Shown: one piece after another, positions 6,508-15,465 of the stretch
Position numbering within the stretch: position 1 is the stretch's first letter
How the letters are laid out: every line of letters begins with the position of its first letter
Assembly: GCA_003448685.1 (NCBI GenBank)
Contig: DLXW01000359.1
Coordinates: 9,079 to 27,798 of the forward strand
Source of the DNA: Cyanothece sp. UBA12306
Lineage (GTDB): Bacteria; Cyanobacteriota; Cyanobacteriia; Cyanobacteriales; Microcystaceae
DNA: 18,720 bases
Reading direction: 5' to 3'
The notes under the pieces: model-generated
Told to the model about the DNA's origin: nothing
What the model saw: only the letters and a program-made list of their open reading frames with translations
Database searches by the model: none
Made by a program: the position numbers and the translations under genes

Positions 6508-9500
6508 TTACAGGCTATTAGCTAAAGTATTTGGTAATAGCGATGGGTAGAGTTCGGTAGGTAAGACCTCCGGTAGGATGCTTCCTATGTCACTGTTGAG
6601 GGATAAATTCCTGTCTGTAGTCTTCCCAATGTGGCTAACATAATCGTATTCTAAGTTTGTTAGATCAATACCATGCTGTGAATCGAGGTATTCCATCTTA
6701 TCTTGTCTGTCTTCACTGTCATAGCTGGATGGGCTATTGTTGCTGAATCCACCACTGGTTAACAAGTCATTTCCGCCTCCAGTTACAATATCTTGTTTGT
6801 CATTGCCAGTTAGCAGCTCATCCTTACTATCTGATTCTGTCGTACTTTGACTATCGTATTTAGTAGTTGTGTGATCACTGCCCTCAAAATAGGTGATTTC
6901 ATCAGTATGATTATCTTGGGTACTTTCATTAACAGATGTACTGATTGTTGAATTTATTTCAGCTGAGTTATCGCTGGTAGATTCTTCGTTTTGTCGACTC
7001 TTATTAATGGAAGTTTGAGGATCATTATTAGGTGTGAACTGTTGTGAATTGCTAGTGCCATTATTAGAGTTTTGACCTAGAAAGACGTTGTCAATTGCGA
7101 GCAACTCATTATCACTAACTCCTTGTGTCGTAAATCGTAAGACAATGTATTCATAGCCATTATTGAAATCAAGGGTATCCCAACTAAAGTTTTGTAAATC
7201 AAAATTCTCAGTAGCTAGATTTTGGGTATCAAGTATAGTGGCAACATTAATGGGTTCACTATTGTAACTTACTGGAGTATCAGTATTCCAATTGCTCATA
7301 CTAAATTGCCCATCAATACCATAAACTTGTAGGCGTAAGGTATTTTCAAGACCAGTATGAATGGCATCAAAACTGAGATTTTGTAAACCTTGAGTGGTAT
7401 TGTTATCTTGAATAACTTGAGTTAATCCTGATGCCCCAGAATCATCAGCAGTTGCCCATTCATTATTGACATCTTTGTTCCATCGATGACCTCTTGGTCG
7501 TACCCAACCTTGATCAGCATTTCGCCAATCAGCATTAGGACCGTTTTCAAGAAATGTTTCTCCATTATCCACAGTAAAGTTACCATCTTTGATCAGATTA
7601 ATAGGCGGATTACTATTGGGATGTTGACCAAGAAAAAGATCGTCAATTGCTAGAAATTCAGTATCACTCACTCCTGCTGTTGTCAATCGTAAAACAACAT
7701 ATTCATAGCCATTATTAAAATCTATGCTATCCCAATAAAAGGTTTGCCAGTCAAAATTATCAGTAGCTACATTTTTAGTATCTAATAAAGTCTCAACATT
7801 GATGGGATTACTATTAACACTTACCGGAGTATTGGTATCCCAATTACTCATGGTGAATTGACCGTCAATACCATAAACTTGTAAGCGTAAGGTATTTTCA
7901 AGACCAGTATGAATGGCATCAAAACTAAGATCTTGTAAACCTTGGGTACTATTGTTATCTTGAATAACTTGAATTAATCCTGATGCCCCAGAACCATCAG
8001 CAGTTGCCCATTCATTATTGACATCTTTATTCCATTTATGACCCCCTGGTCGTAGCCAAACTTGACCAGCATTTTGCCAATCAGCATTAGAACCGTTTTC
8101 AAGAAATGTTTGCCCATAAACCCCATTAAAACTATTATCTTTAATGAGATTGCCAGGAAGCACCATACTTTCTGAGACAGTAATTTGAGCCGTTGTTGTA
8201 CTGGTTGTTCCTTGGTCATCTGTCACCGTGTAGGTAAAAGTATCATTACCTATAAAACCAGTATTGGGAGTATAGGAAAATCTTCCATTCTCAGTGTGAA
8301 GAAGAGAACCATTTTGACTTTGGCTAAAGCTGGTGAGTGTTAAATTTTCTCCCTCAAGTTCTCGATCATTTTTTAAGACATGAATCACCACTGGAGTATC
8401 CATCGCAGTGTTGAAAAAATCAGGATAGAGAACGGGGGCATCATTCACAGGATTAACAGTCAAGTTAACAGTAGCTGTATGTAATGCGCCTTGACCATCT
8501 GATACTGTATAAGAGAAATCAGTTTCTCCAAAAAAGTTGGCATTAGGGGTAAATGTTAGAGTTCCATTATTATTGTCAATAACCGTTCCATCCTGTGGTT
8601 GAGTCATCAGAGCAATGGAAAGTGGATTGCCATCAACATCAAAATCATTAGCCAGAACATCAATTACGATTGGTGTATCTTCGTCCGTAGTAAAAGTATC
8701 ATTAACAGCTATGGGAATACTATTGCTGCCATTAGTAGGAGAAGTGCCAATAGAGAAATTATCAATGGCTTGAAATTCAGTTTCACTTACACCCCTGGTA
8801 GAAAAACGAATCCCAATAAATTCATATCCTTCGCCGAAATCAACATTATTCCAAGTCAATGTCTGCCAATCAAATTCAGTTGTAGCAACATTACCTGTAT
8901 CTAGAAGGGTAACTGATTCAAAAGGAATAGTATTATGGGTATTGGTAGGGCTATTATAGTCCCATTTACTGAATTCGAATCGTCCATTAATTCCATAAAC
9001 TTGTAAGCGTAAGGTATTATCTGAACCAAGGTTTTTAGCATCGAAACTAATGGTTTGGAGTCCTTGACTAATTCCTTCGTTATAAATAACTTGAGTGAGC
9101 CCTGGAGAACCAGAATCATCCGCATAAGCCCAGCCATTAACCGAATCTTTATTCCAGCGATGGCTACCAGCTATATTCCAACCTCCCGAATGACCAATGT
9201 CACCCCAATTACTAATTGAGCCTGTCTTCTTAAAATCTGAAACACTAAAAGTTCCATCTAAAACAATATTGGGAAAAGATTGGGCATCAATACTGATTTC
9301 TTGAGTACGTGTCGATGTATTTCCTTGTATATCAGTAACTTTTAGGGTAATGGAATAGGTACCTGGAGTATCGTAAATGTGGGTAACATAACGGCCAAAA
9401 TCATCAAAGTTCCCATCTCCATCAAAATCCCAAGCAAACCCAGCAATAGTGTTATCACCAGCAGTATAGGGGTTATTTTTAGAATCAGTCCAATCAGGAA

Positions 9501-11661
9501 TATAATCTGGATCGAAGGAGTCGCTACCATCAAAAAGAAGTGCTAAACCACCCACAGAATTTGCTGTAAATTCAGCCACTGGAGCATGATCATCTAAAGG
9601 AACCTCAAAAATGGGGTTGCCCTTAATCATGAAATAGGGTGTCAAAGGGCCACTATTATTAAAAGGATTGAGTACCGTTGATTTTGAAAAGTTATCTATC
9701 TTTCCTGAGGCAGCTTCTAAATTATAGGTATTGTTGGCAAAAGTTCCCCCGATTAGTTGACTGGCGCTGAGATTATTTTCGTCGTTATATCCACCGATAC
9801 TCGTTTGAGGAATGGTTGCACCAATAGTAAATCCTTCAACATGAACATTGTCATAAATCATATATCGAGCATTCTTTTGGGAATAAATCCCAACTCCTTT
9901 GGGTGAGTCTGCAGTAGATTGAGTCTTAGTCCGTTCAAGAGGGTTTTCAGGATCACCGACAATCAAAGCATCTTTAAGAGTTATACGGCCAGCATAAGAA
10001 GTTTGAATGCCATGTCGCCGTACTCCCCAAATATCAAATCCTTCAAATATACTCTGTTCATTATGGCCAATATTGTTACCATCTAAGGCATTATCATCTC
10101 GAGTTACACCGCGAATCTCAATACCACCATCGGCATTATAGACTTTGTTATTACTAAAATTCCTTACTGGAACCTTCCAACTAGCAATAGTTGTATCGTT
10201 GCCAACAATTTTCTGAAGCTCTGGGGGAAGGGTGGAAACTGGAACATCAGGTTGCACGTGAACATCATTGTGACCATAAACAATAATTCCAGAATCTTTG
10301 GTCCCTGTGATGATGTTGTCTTCAAAGGCAGTAATACTATAGCTTGTATCACCCCACAATCCAAGGCCTTCTGACCCCCAATCTTCTTTTAATCCCCTTT
10401 CATCTTTTGGTTGTAATAAGTTTGTCGGAGCATCGGTCACAGCCCCTTCTGCTTTAATAGCAATATTACGTCGGAATGAGGCCTGTTCATCTCCTTCTTC
10501 TGTGACAAAATGCGCCCCGAGTACATCAAAAGAGACATTATCTTCAAAATTGACTGCACTGGTATGGGCTACGTATCCCCATCCTGGGTTGCCCCAAACC
10601 GCATTTCCAGTAACTTGAGCAGGAGGATGGGAATGGTTATATTCGCCGTTCATGTCCAAAAGAGTTTGATGAAAATGGAGCGAATAACGACCCCTTGCGT
10701 TAGTGCCAGTTCCTGGAATTAAATTGCCTTCACTATCAAATTCAGGGTCATTGAGAACCACATCTTTATTAGTGCGTCCAAGTTCATAAAAACCGGCATT
10801 ATGGACACCCACATCTTGACCCATAAACATGAGGTGTCCCCGTTGAGAAATGGGTACACTATCACCGCCTTCGGTAGCAAAGGAAATGTTACGACTAAGA
10901 TTGGCAACATAAATGTCAACACCAAAACCCTCGGGGGTGGTATGGTCAAATCTTAGGGCATTACCATCTACATCATTATGGCTAAAAGTAATCTTATTGC
11001 CATTAATAGACTCAATGGTGAGGACTTCATCTTGAGTTTTACTGTTGTCTTCATGGGAACCTTTGTGATCCCATTGGGTTCCGGTTAAAACGATTTGATC
11101 CCCAACTTTCCAATCACTAGAAATTGGTTCAGAAAAGACCAATTCGGTAGAACCTGCTAGCTGATTTCCTGCCAAAGTCATATAGGGAGTTTTTTCGGCA
11201 CCTACAATACTGACTGAAGCTCCGTGACCAGTAACTAATCCTCGACTGAATTGATGAGGGTCCCATCCTAGATCAATAGAAGCATTATTAGGGTCAACAG
11301 AGGCAAAAATAATTTGCGCAGTATTATTTTGAATGGGGTTAGTTTCTGTTCCTATTTCTAAATTCCCTGAGTTAGAAACCGCTATATAATCAACAATAAT
11401 TTTAGTGTTTTTATCTTGAGCAAAGCTTAGATTCCCATCAATACGTACAGTTTTTAATCGAGCGTCACTTTCTTGCTCGTAGGTAACTGTTACTCCTTCA
11501 GAAATTAGTACATTACTATTATCAGTAGGTACGATTCCATCTTGCCATGTATTAGGATCAAACCAAGAACCATTGTTAATGGCAATGTGAGTCGCACTTC
11601 CGTGAGGAACAAGACTTAGAAAAGAATTGTGGTGAGTATTCGGGGCTTGTACAATATCCAT
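6508..11661 (-). CDS. Giant secreted modular protein: G8, beta-helix, PKD, jelly-roll and tandem-95 repeats, RTX-like tail
   Basis: 1717 residues without an N-terminal signal peptide. Approximate domains: G8 from residue 30 (GSWFDPNTWQDGIVP); a right-handed parallel beta-helix-like region (250-690) rich in HNDV/NNK-type turns; PKD domain (694-790) with WDFDGDG near 742; jelly-roll/carbohydrate-binding-like repeat 1 (799-974); two tandem-95/cadherin-like repeats (980-1163) with DVLANDFDVDG; jelly-roll repeats 2 and 3 (about 1167-1347 and 1350-1530); a Ser/Thr/Asn/Asp-rich linker; and degenerate RTX nonapeptides (LLTGNDKQDIVTGGGNDLL, about 1617-1635). The RTX tail with no signal peptide suggests type I secretion. 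G8 plus beta-helix is the core of CEMIP/TMEM2-type proteins, linked to hyaluronan handling in animals; the bacterial role is unknown. It is divergent from the polysaccharide cluster, suggesting a matrix-associated job. No Shine-Dalgarno is seen at the ATG. Confidence 0.9.
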   Translation of the reverse strand: MDIVQAPNTHHNSFLSLVPHGSATHIAINNGSWFDPNTWQDGIVPTDNSNVLISEGVTVTYEQESDARLKTVRIDGNLSFAQDKNTKIIVDYIAVSNSGNLEIGTETNPIQNNTAQIIFASVDPNNASIDLGWDPHQFSRGLVTGHGASVSIVGAEKTPYMTLAGNQLAGSTELVFSEPISSDWKVGDQIVLTGTQWDHKGSHEDNSKTQDEVLTIESINGNKITFSHNDVDGNALRFDHTTPEGFGVDIYVANLSRNISFATEGGDSVPISQRGHLMFMGQDVGVHNAGFYELGRTNKDVVLNDPEFDSEGNLIPGTGTNARGRYSLHFHQTLLDMNGEYNHSHPPAQVTGNAVWGNPGWGYVAHTSAVNFEDNVSFDVLGAHFVTEEGDEQASFRRNIAIKAEGAVTDAPTNLLQPKDERGLKEDWGSEGLGLWGDTSYSITAFEDNIITGTKDSGIIVYGHNDVHVQPDVPVSTLPPELQKIVGNDTTIASWKVPVRNFSNNKVYNADGGIEIRGVTRDDNALDGNNIGHNEQSIFEGFDIWGVRRHGIQTSYAGRITLKDALIVGDPENPLERTKTQSTADSPKGVGIYSQKNARYMIYDNVHVEGFTIGATIPQTSIGGYNDENNLSASQLIGGTFANNTYNLEAASGKIDNFSKSTVLNPFNNSGPLTPYFMIKGNPIFEVPLDDHAPVAEFTANSVGGLALLFDGSDSFDPDYIPDWTDSKNNPYTAGDNTIAGFAWDFDGDGNFDDFGRYVTHIYDTPGTYSITLKVTDIQGNTSTRTQEISIDAQSFPNIVLDGTFSVSDFKKTGSISNWGDIGHSGGWNIAGSHRWNKDSVNGWAYADDSGSPGLTQVIYNEGISQGLQTISFDAKNLGSDNTLRLQVYGINGRFEFSKWDYNSPTNTHNTIPFESVTLLDTGNVATTEFDWQTLTWNNVDFGEGYEFIGIRFSTRGVSETEFQAIDNFSIGTSPTNGSNSIPIAVNDTFTTDEDTPIVIDVLANDFDVDGNPLSIALMTQPQDGTVIDNNNGTLTFTPNANFFGETDFSYTVSDGQGALHTATVNLTVNPVNDAPVLYPDFFNTAMDTPVVIHVLKNDRELEGENLTLTSFSQSQNGSLLHTENGRFSYTPNTGFIGNDTFTYTVTDDQGTTSTTTAQITVSESMVLPGNLIKDNSFNGVYGQTFLENGSNADWQNAGQVWLRPGGHKWNKDVNNEWATADGSGASGLIQVIQDNNSTQGLQDLSFDAIHTGLENTLRLQVYGIDGQFTMSNWDTNTPVSVNSNPINVETLLDTKNVATDNFDWQTFYWDSIDFNNGYEYVVLRLTTAGVSDTEFLAIDDLFLGQHPNSNPPINLIKDGNFTVDNGETFLENGPNADWRNADQGWVRPRGHRWNKDVNNEWATADDSGASGLTQVIQDNNTTQGLQNLSFDAIHTGLENTLRLQVYGIDGQFSMSNWNTDTPVSYNSEPINVATILDTQNLATENFDLQNFSWDTLDFNNGYEYIVLRFTTQGVSDNELLAIDNVFLGQNSNNGTSNSQQFTPNNDPQTSINKSRQNEESTSDNSAEINSTISTSVNESTQDNHTDEITYFEGSDHTTTKYDSQSTTESDSKDELLTGNDKQDIVTGGGNDLLTSGGFSNNSPSSYDSEDRQDKMEYLDSQHGIDLTNLEYDYVSHIGKTTDRNLSLNSDIGSILPEVLPTELYPSLLPNTLANSL
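7074..7599 (-). repeat. Intragenic 526-bp repeat, copy encoding the third jelly-roll domain
   Basis: Aligns with 7626-8151 at a constant 552-base offset without indels between both ends. In a 120-base sample (7321-7440 against 7873-7992) I count 7 differences, about 94% identity. It encodes residues about 1355-1530 of the giant protein. The 552-base period (184 codons) keeps frame. Confidence 0.85.
7626..8151 (-). repeat. Intragenic 526-bp repeat, copy encoding the second jelly-roll domain
   Basis: Partner of 7074-7599. A third, more diverged relative lies at about 8744-9267 (jelly-roll repeat 1). It keeps short identical stretches such as ATAAACTTGTAAGCGTAAGG at 8995, but differs widely elsewhere and is separated by the tandem-95 repeats. 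The order suggests an old duplication followed by a much more recent tandem one. Confidence 0.85.
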
Positions 11662-11893
11662 GTTTCAGATAATCAAATGATTTTTATTTCAAGCTCATCT
11701 TTCCCCTCTGAACTAAATATTTTATCGGTAGATTTTCTTATTTTTTAACTTTATTTATTAGTTAAAATTAAAACTTATTTGTCAGTATAATTACGCAAAA
11801 AAGTCAAAAACTAGATAAGACAATTTGAAAAATATAGTGTTAGAATAATATTAATCTTAAGATTGACACTGCTTTATTCTATGTATATACTCT
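11662..11893. promoter_or_regulatory. Divergent AT-rich spacer between the giant gene and wzx
   Basis: It must hold promoters for both directions. For the minus-strand gene TAAAAT (read on minus, 11719-11724) is a possible -10 without a good -35. For wzx the best match is TTGACA (11863-11868), 17 bases, TATACT (11886-11891), but that would start transcription at or after the annotated ATG. An upstream pair TTGAAA (11825-11830) / TATTAA (11849-11854) with an 18-base spacer is a weaker alternative that would give a leader of about 30 bases. No operator-like palindrome stands out. Confidence 0.4.
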
Positions 11894-13234
11894 ATGTCAT
11901 CTATCAAAACAATCGCTATTAAGGGGACAATCTGGACTCTGATTGCTTATGGGGGAAATCAGACATTAAGGTTAGTTAGCAACATTATTCTAACTCGCCT
12001 ATTAGTTCCCGAATTATTTGGACTCATGGCCTTGGTTAACACCTTTATTTATGGTTTAAATTTATTTTCAGATATCGGGATTCGTCCTAGTATTATTAGA
12101 AGTTCCAGAGGTGATGATCCAAAGTTTCTCAATACTGCTTGGACATTACAAGTAATCAGAGGAATTGGTTTATGGTTAGCCTGTTGTACAATCGCTTGGC
12201 CAGTAGCTAAATTTTATCAAGATTCCCAATTTATTTGGTTATTACCTGTGGTTGGATTAACGACCATGATCTCAGGATTTAATTCTACCTCATTAGCTAC
12301 TCTTAATCGCAAGATGGAAATTAGTAAACTGACTAAATTTGAGGTAAGTTTAAAAGTTTTATCCTTAACTATTACAATTATCTGGGCGTATTTTCAGAAG
12401 TCTATATTTGCTTTAATCGCAGGAAACTTAGTATCAAGTTTAATCACTATGATTGGGAGTCACAGATTAGATTCCACCGTATCCAATCGTTTTGCCTGGG
12501 ATCATGAATCACTCAAAGAAATCACTTCTTTTGGCCGCTGGATTTTTGTTTCCACGGCTATGACATTCCTCGCTAATCAATCTGATCGACTTATTATGGG
12601 AAAATTATTATCTTTAGAACTATTGGGAGTATATACAATAGCTTTGACTTTTGCCTTTCTTCCCAGACAAGTATTAGGAGCGATTAGCGGTAAGATAATT
12701 TTGCCCCTTATCTCTCAGCACCAAAATTTACCACGTGAAGAACTGAGAAAAAAAATTCTCAAAAAACGTTGGTTTTTACTGATGGGACTCGCTGGAATTA
12801 TTACTATTTTATTTGTGGGAGGAGACCTAATTATATTGACTTTGTACGACGTAAGATATCATGATGCTGCTTGGATGTTAACTATTTTAGGGATTGGACT
12901 TTGGCCTATGTTACTTCACATGAGTATAAATCAAACACTGTTTGCCATTGGCAAACCAAGTTATTTAGCTATAGGAAGTAGTATTAAAGTTTTATGTATG
13001 TTTATATTTATCCCTATTGGTCATTCCTTGCTTGGTACTTTGGGGGCGATAATTGTTGTTGCTCTCAATGATATTCCTTCCTATATCTCTGTAAATTATG
13101 GACTTTGGAAAGAAGGATTTTTAACTATCAAACAAGATTTTCAAGCAACAATATTTTTAATTGGATTAATTTCTACTTGTATGATGCTTCGCTATTTATT
13201 GGGTTATGGTTTGCCTCTAAGTCAAATAATGTAA
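11894..13234 (+). CDS. Polysaccharide flippase of the PST/MOP family (Wzx-like)
   Basis: Predicted inner-membrane exporter that flips lipid-linked sugar repeat units to the outer face. Its 446 residues are dominated by hydrophobic segments, about 12, typical in number and length for Wzx/PST proteins. The N-terminus (IAIKGTIWTLIAYGGNQTLRLVSNIILTRLLVPELFGLMALV) has the family pattern, including the LTRLL-PE-FG motif after TM1, and FSDIGIRPSIIRSSRGDDPKFLNTAWTLQVIRG matches the conserved loop and TM3 of Polysacc_synt proteins. It starts a plus-strand cluster with glycosyltransferases and a Wzy-like protein, which supports assigning it to repeat-unit export. No Shine-Dalgarno precedes the ATG; no in-frame ATG, GTG or TTG offers a better start early in the gene. 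Confidence 0.9.
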   Translation: MSSIKTIAIKGTIWTLIAYGGNQTLRLVSNIILTRLLVPELFGLMALVNTFIYGLNLFSDIGIRPSIIRSSRGDDPKFLNTAWTLQVIRGIGLWLACCTIAWPVAKFYQDSQFIWLLPVVGLTTMISGFNSTSLATLNRKMEISKLTKFEVSLKVLSLTITIIWAYFQKSIFALIAGNLVSSLITMIGSHRLDSTVSNRFAWDHESLKEITSFGRWIFVSTAMTFLANQSDRLIMGKLLSLELLGVYTIALTFAFLPRQVLGAISGKIILPLISQHQNLPREELRKKILKKRWFLLMGLAGIITILFVGGDLIILTLYDVRYHDAAWMLTILGIGLWPMLLHMSINQTLFAIGKPSYLAIGSSIKVLCMFIFIPIGHSLLGTLGAIIVVALNDIPSYISVNYGLWKEGFLTIKQDFQATIFLIGLISTCMMLRYLLGYGLPLSQIM

Positions 13235-13377
13235 AATTTTTACTGTAAAAATATTATAGATTAATTTGACAAATCATTATATCTGTGTATTAAAAATATA
13301 AGCTACTTAACATGATAATATAATGTTGAGGTTTTAGCATCATAAGAAATTCTGTGTAAAAAACTAACTAATCAATC
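13235..13377. promoter_or_regulatory. wzx-glycosyltransferase spacer with candidate promoter
   Basis: A perfect -10 TATAAT lies at 13319-13324, about 55 bases ahead of the next ATG, within an imperfect 19-bp inverted repeat (AACAT...ATGTT, 13309-13327). A separate TTGACA (13266-13271) with TATTAA 16 bases on (13288-13293) is another candidate. An all-AT hairpin (13236-13252) follows the wzx stop but has no features of a strong terminator. The downstream sugar genes may therefore have their own promoter. Confidence 0.35.
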
Positions 13378-14319
13378 ATGCTAGAAAATATCGATAAACT
13401 TCCCCAAATATCAATGGTTACATCTAATTTTGGTGATGGACAAGTCTTCGCTGAAATTCTCAAAGATTGGTTTGAGTTTATTGGAGGAAAACCAGGAGAA
13501 GTCGTTGTTGTTGATTGTGCTAGTTCTCCTGATGTTCAGGAGATATACTGGCAATTATTTAAGAAAGGTTTGATTGATAAATTACAAGTTATTCAAGAAA
13601 ATCATGAAGATAATTATGAAGGTAAAAATAGTGGATATATTAAGGAGTACACATCGGGATCAATTGCTAGTAAACCCTACCTACTATTTTTTCATGTTGA
13701 TACATTACCTTATAGAGAAGGCCATCATGATTGGTTAAAAAAAGCTATTGATTATCTAGAAAGGGATGATGTTTTTGCTATTGGAGGTTCATTTAATAAG
13801 CCAGCAAAACATCATGATGCTTGGCCTGGATGGTACTTTAGCCATAAATGTAGTCTAAATTTCTCCTTAATGAAACGCAGTACTTTTATGAAAGCTGTTC
13901 ATGAATTTGCTGGGGATTATATTCTATCTGGATTCAAAGGGGATAATCCTAATGAACTCAGAGGTAGACAAGGAAGGTTTTTAATTGAAGCAGCTTTTGA
14001 AGCTTATATGAGCAATCATAAACTTTATACGCTTTGTAAGATAGAAGAACCAACTTGGACTGTTTTTCATACAAATCTCCATGAAGAACGTTTAAAAAAA
14101 GCGCGTGATGACTATTTACAAAGGATTGATATTGATCGTTTTATGAATGCGGGTTTAGAAGAAGGGCCACCAATCCCAGGACAGGGCAAATATTATGGTA
14201 ATTTCTATGGTAAACCTAATCTAGGGTTGATTAAACAGGTACGCATTTCCTTTGGAGAATCATGGATGGGTTTTTATTGGCGTAAAGTAAAACAAAGTTT
14301 AGGACTTTCTAATTCATAA
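13378..14319 (+). CDS. GT-A type glycosyltransferase, family-2-like
   Basis: Probable cytoplasmic transferase adding a sugar to the lipid-linked repeat unit; 313 residues. The N-terminus reads like a GT2 fold: QISMVTSNFGDGQ as beta1, VVVVDCASSPDVQEIY as the acidic nucleotide-binding turn (usually VDDGS-D), KNSGY near the usual N-x-G position, and YLLFFHVDTLP where the metal-binding DxD normally falls. Here the motif is HVD, so only the last aspartate is kept. The C-terminal half (GGSFNKPAKHHDAWPGWYFSHKC, EAAFEAYMSNH) is less familiar to me. Donor and acceptor cannot be read from sequence. No Shine-Dalgarno is visible. The next gene follows after only four bases, so the two are almost certainly co-transcribed. 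Confidence 0.75.
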   Translation: MLENIDKLPQISMVTSNFGDGQVFAEILKDWFEFIGGKPGEVVVVDCASSPDVQEIYWQLFKKGLIDKLQVIQENHEDNYEGKNSGYIKEYTSGSIASKPYLLFFHVDTLPYREGHHDWLKKAIDYLERDDVFAIGGSFNKPAKHHDAWPGWYFSHKCSLNFSLMKRSTFMKAVHEFAGDYILSGFKGDNPNELRGRQGRFLIEAAFEAYMSNHKLYTLCKIEEPTWTVFHTNLHEERLKKARDDYLQRIDIDRFMNAGLEEGPPIPGQGKYYGNFYGKPNLGLIKQVRISFGESWMGFYWRKVKQSLGLSNS

Positions 14320-14323
14320 AACT

Positions 14324-15430
14324 ATGAAAATTACATTTGTCTTAGCTAACTGGGTCAGTCTAGCAGGAGGAGTGCGTTCTAATGCTATGCTGGCTTATCA
14401 TTTGCAAAAACGAGGTCATCAAGTCTTTGTTGTTTCCCCTAGTAAATCTCAACCTACTTTAAAACAACAAGTTTTCTCTTTGTTTAAAGGTAAAGGTTTA
14501 ATTAATATTAAACAGCAAGGAACTTCTCACTTTGATAATTTAGATATTCCTCGTCAAGTTCTCGAACATGGACCACCAGTTACTGATGCTGATGTTCCTG
14601 ATGCTGATATTGTGGTAGCTTCTTGGTGGGAAACTGCTGAATGGGTGGCTAATCTATCTCCTTCCAAAGGAGCAAAAGTTTATTTAATTCGACATCATGA
14701 AGTTCATGATTATTTACCGATTGAAAAGGTCAAAAAGACCTATTATCTCCCCCTTCATAAAATCACTATTTCTCAGTGGCTAGTTAATATTATGAAAAAT
14801 GAATATGGGGATAATAATGTTTCTTTAGTACCCAATAGTATTGATTTTAACAAATATTTTGCTCCTCCCCGCTCAAAACAAGCAAATCCTACTGTGGGAA
14901 TGCTTTATAAGATTACAAAATGGAAGGGCTGTGATCTTACTTTAAAAGCATTTGAATTAGCCAAACAAGCAATTCCTGATTTACATCTTGTAGCTTTTGG
15001 ACTAGAAGAACCTTCATCTACTCTTCCCTTACCCCCTGGAACTAAATATTATCAAAATCCTCCACAAGAAAAGATAAAAGATATTTACGCTCAATGTGAC
15101 GCTTGGCTGTTTGGTAGTCGTGTTGAAGGATTTGGACGGCCAATTCTCGAAGCAATGGCTTGTCATACACCAGTTATTGGAACTCCTGCGGGTGCAGCTC
15201 CTGAACTAATTGCTAAAGGGGGTGGCAGATTAGTTAAACTAGAAGATGCGGAGGATATGGCTCGAGCAATTATTGAGATCACTAAGCTTAGCAATAAACA
15301 ATGGCAAGCGATTTCTGATATTGCTTATAACACTGCGATTAGTTACACTTGGGACGATGCGGCAGAACTATGCGAACAAGCATTCTATCAAGCTATTGAA
15401 CGAACAAAACATGGTGATTTAATTTTCTAG
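14324..15430 (+). CDS. Glycosyltransferase family 4 (GT-B fold)
   Basis: Retaining glycosyltransferase acting on the cytoplasmic face during repeat-unit assembly; 368 residues, normal for GT4. The N-terminal Rossmann half begins MKITFVLANWVSLAGGVRSN with the GGV acceptor-side loop and the ALHL-like helix (AYHLQKRGHQVFVVSP). The linker VPNSIDFNKYF is the standard GT4 junction, followed by the donor-binding domain. The E-x7-E motif is Glu268 to Glu276 in VEGFGRPILEAMACHTPVIGTPAGAAPELI. The ATG lies four bases after the previous stop. Donor specificity is not readable. Confidence 0.92.
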   Translation: MKITFVLANWVSLAGGVRSNAMLAYHLQKRGHQVFVVSPSKSQPTLKQQVFSLFKGKGLINIKQQGTSHFDNLDIPRQVLEHGPPVTDADVPDADIVVASWWETAEWVANLSPSKGAKVYLIRHHEVHDYLPIEKVKKTYYLPLHKITISQWLVNIMKNEYGDNNVSLVPNSIDFNKYFAPPRSKQANPTVGMLYKITKWKGCDLTLKAFELAKQAIPDLHLVAFGLEEPSSTLPLPPGTKYYQNPPQEKIKDIYAQCDAWLFGSRVEGFGRPILEAMACHTPVIGTPAGAAPELIAKGGGRLVKLEDAEDMARAIIEITKLSNKQWQAISDIAYNTAISYTWDDAAELCEQAFYQAIERTKHGDLIF

Positions 15431-15451
15431 AACAATGATTTTATCTATTAA

Positions 15452-15457
15452 TAAGGA
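15452..15457 (+). promoter_or_regulatory. Ribosome-binding site deciding a GTG start
   Basis: AAGGAG precedes the GTG at 15466 by eight bases (TTGTTTT plus one). It is among the best Shine-Dalgarno matches in the sugar cluster and supports GTG rather than an internal ATG as the sulfotransferase start. Confidence 0.6.
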
Positions 15458-15465
15458 GTTGTTTT

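Noticed and set aside
7074..8151. Insertion sequence or mobile element
   Set aside because: The repeated block is in frame coding sequence without terminal inverted repeats or transposase; it is a domain duplication.
7974..10949. Several short frames on both strands inside the giant gene
   Set aside because: All lie in other frames of a continuous 1717-codon gene with clear domains; none has its own start signals.
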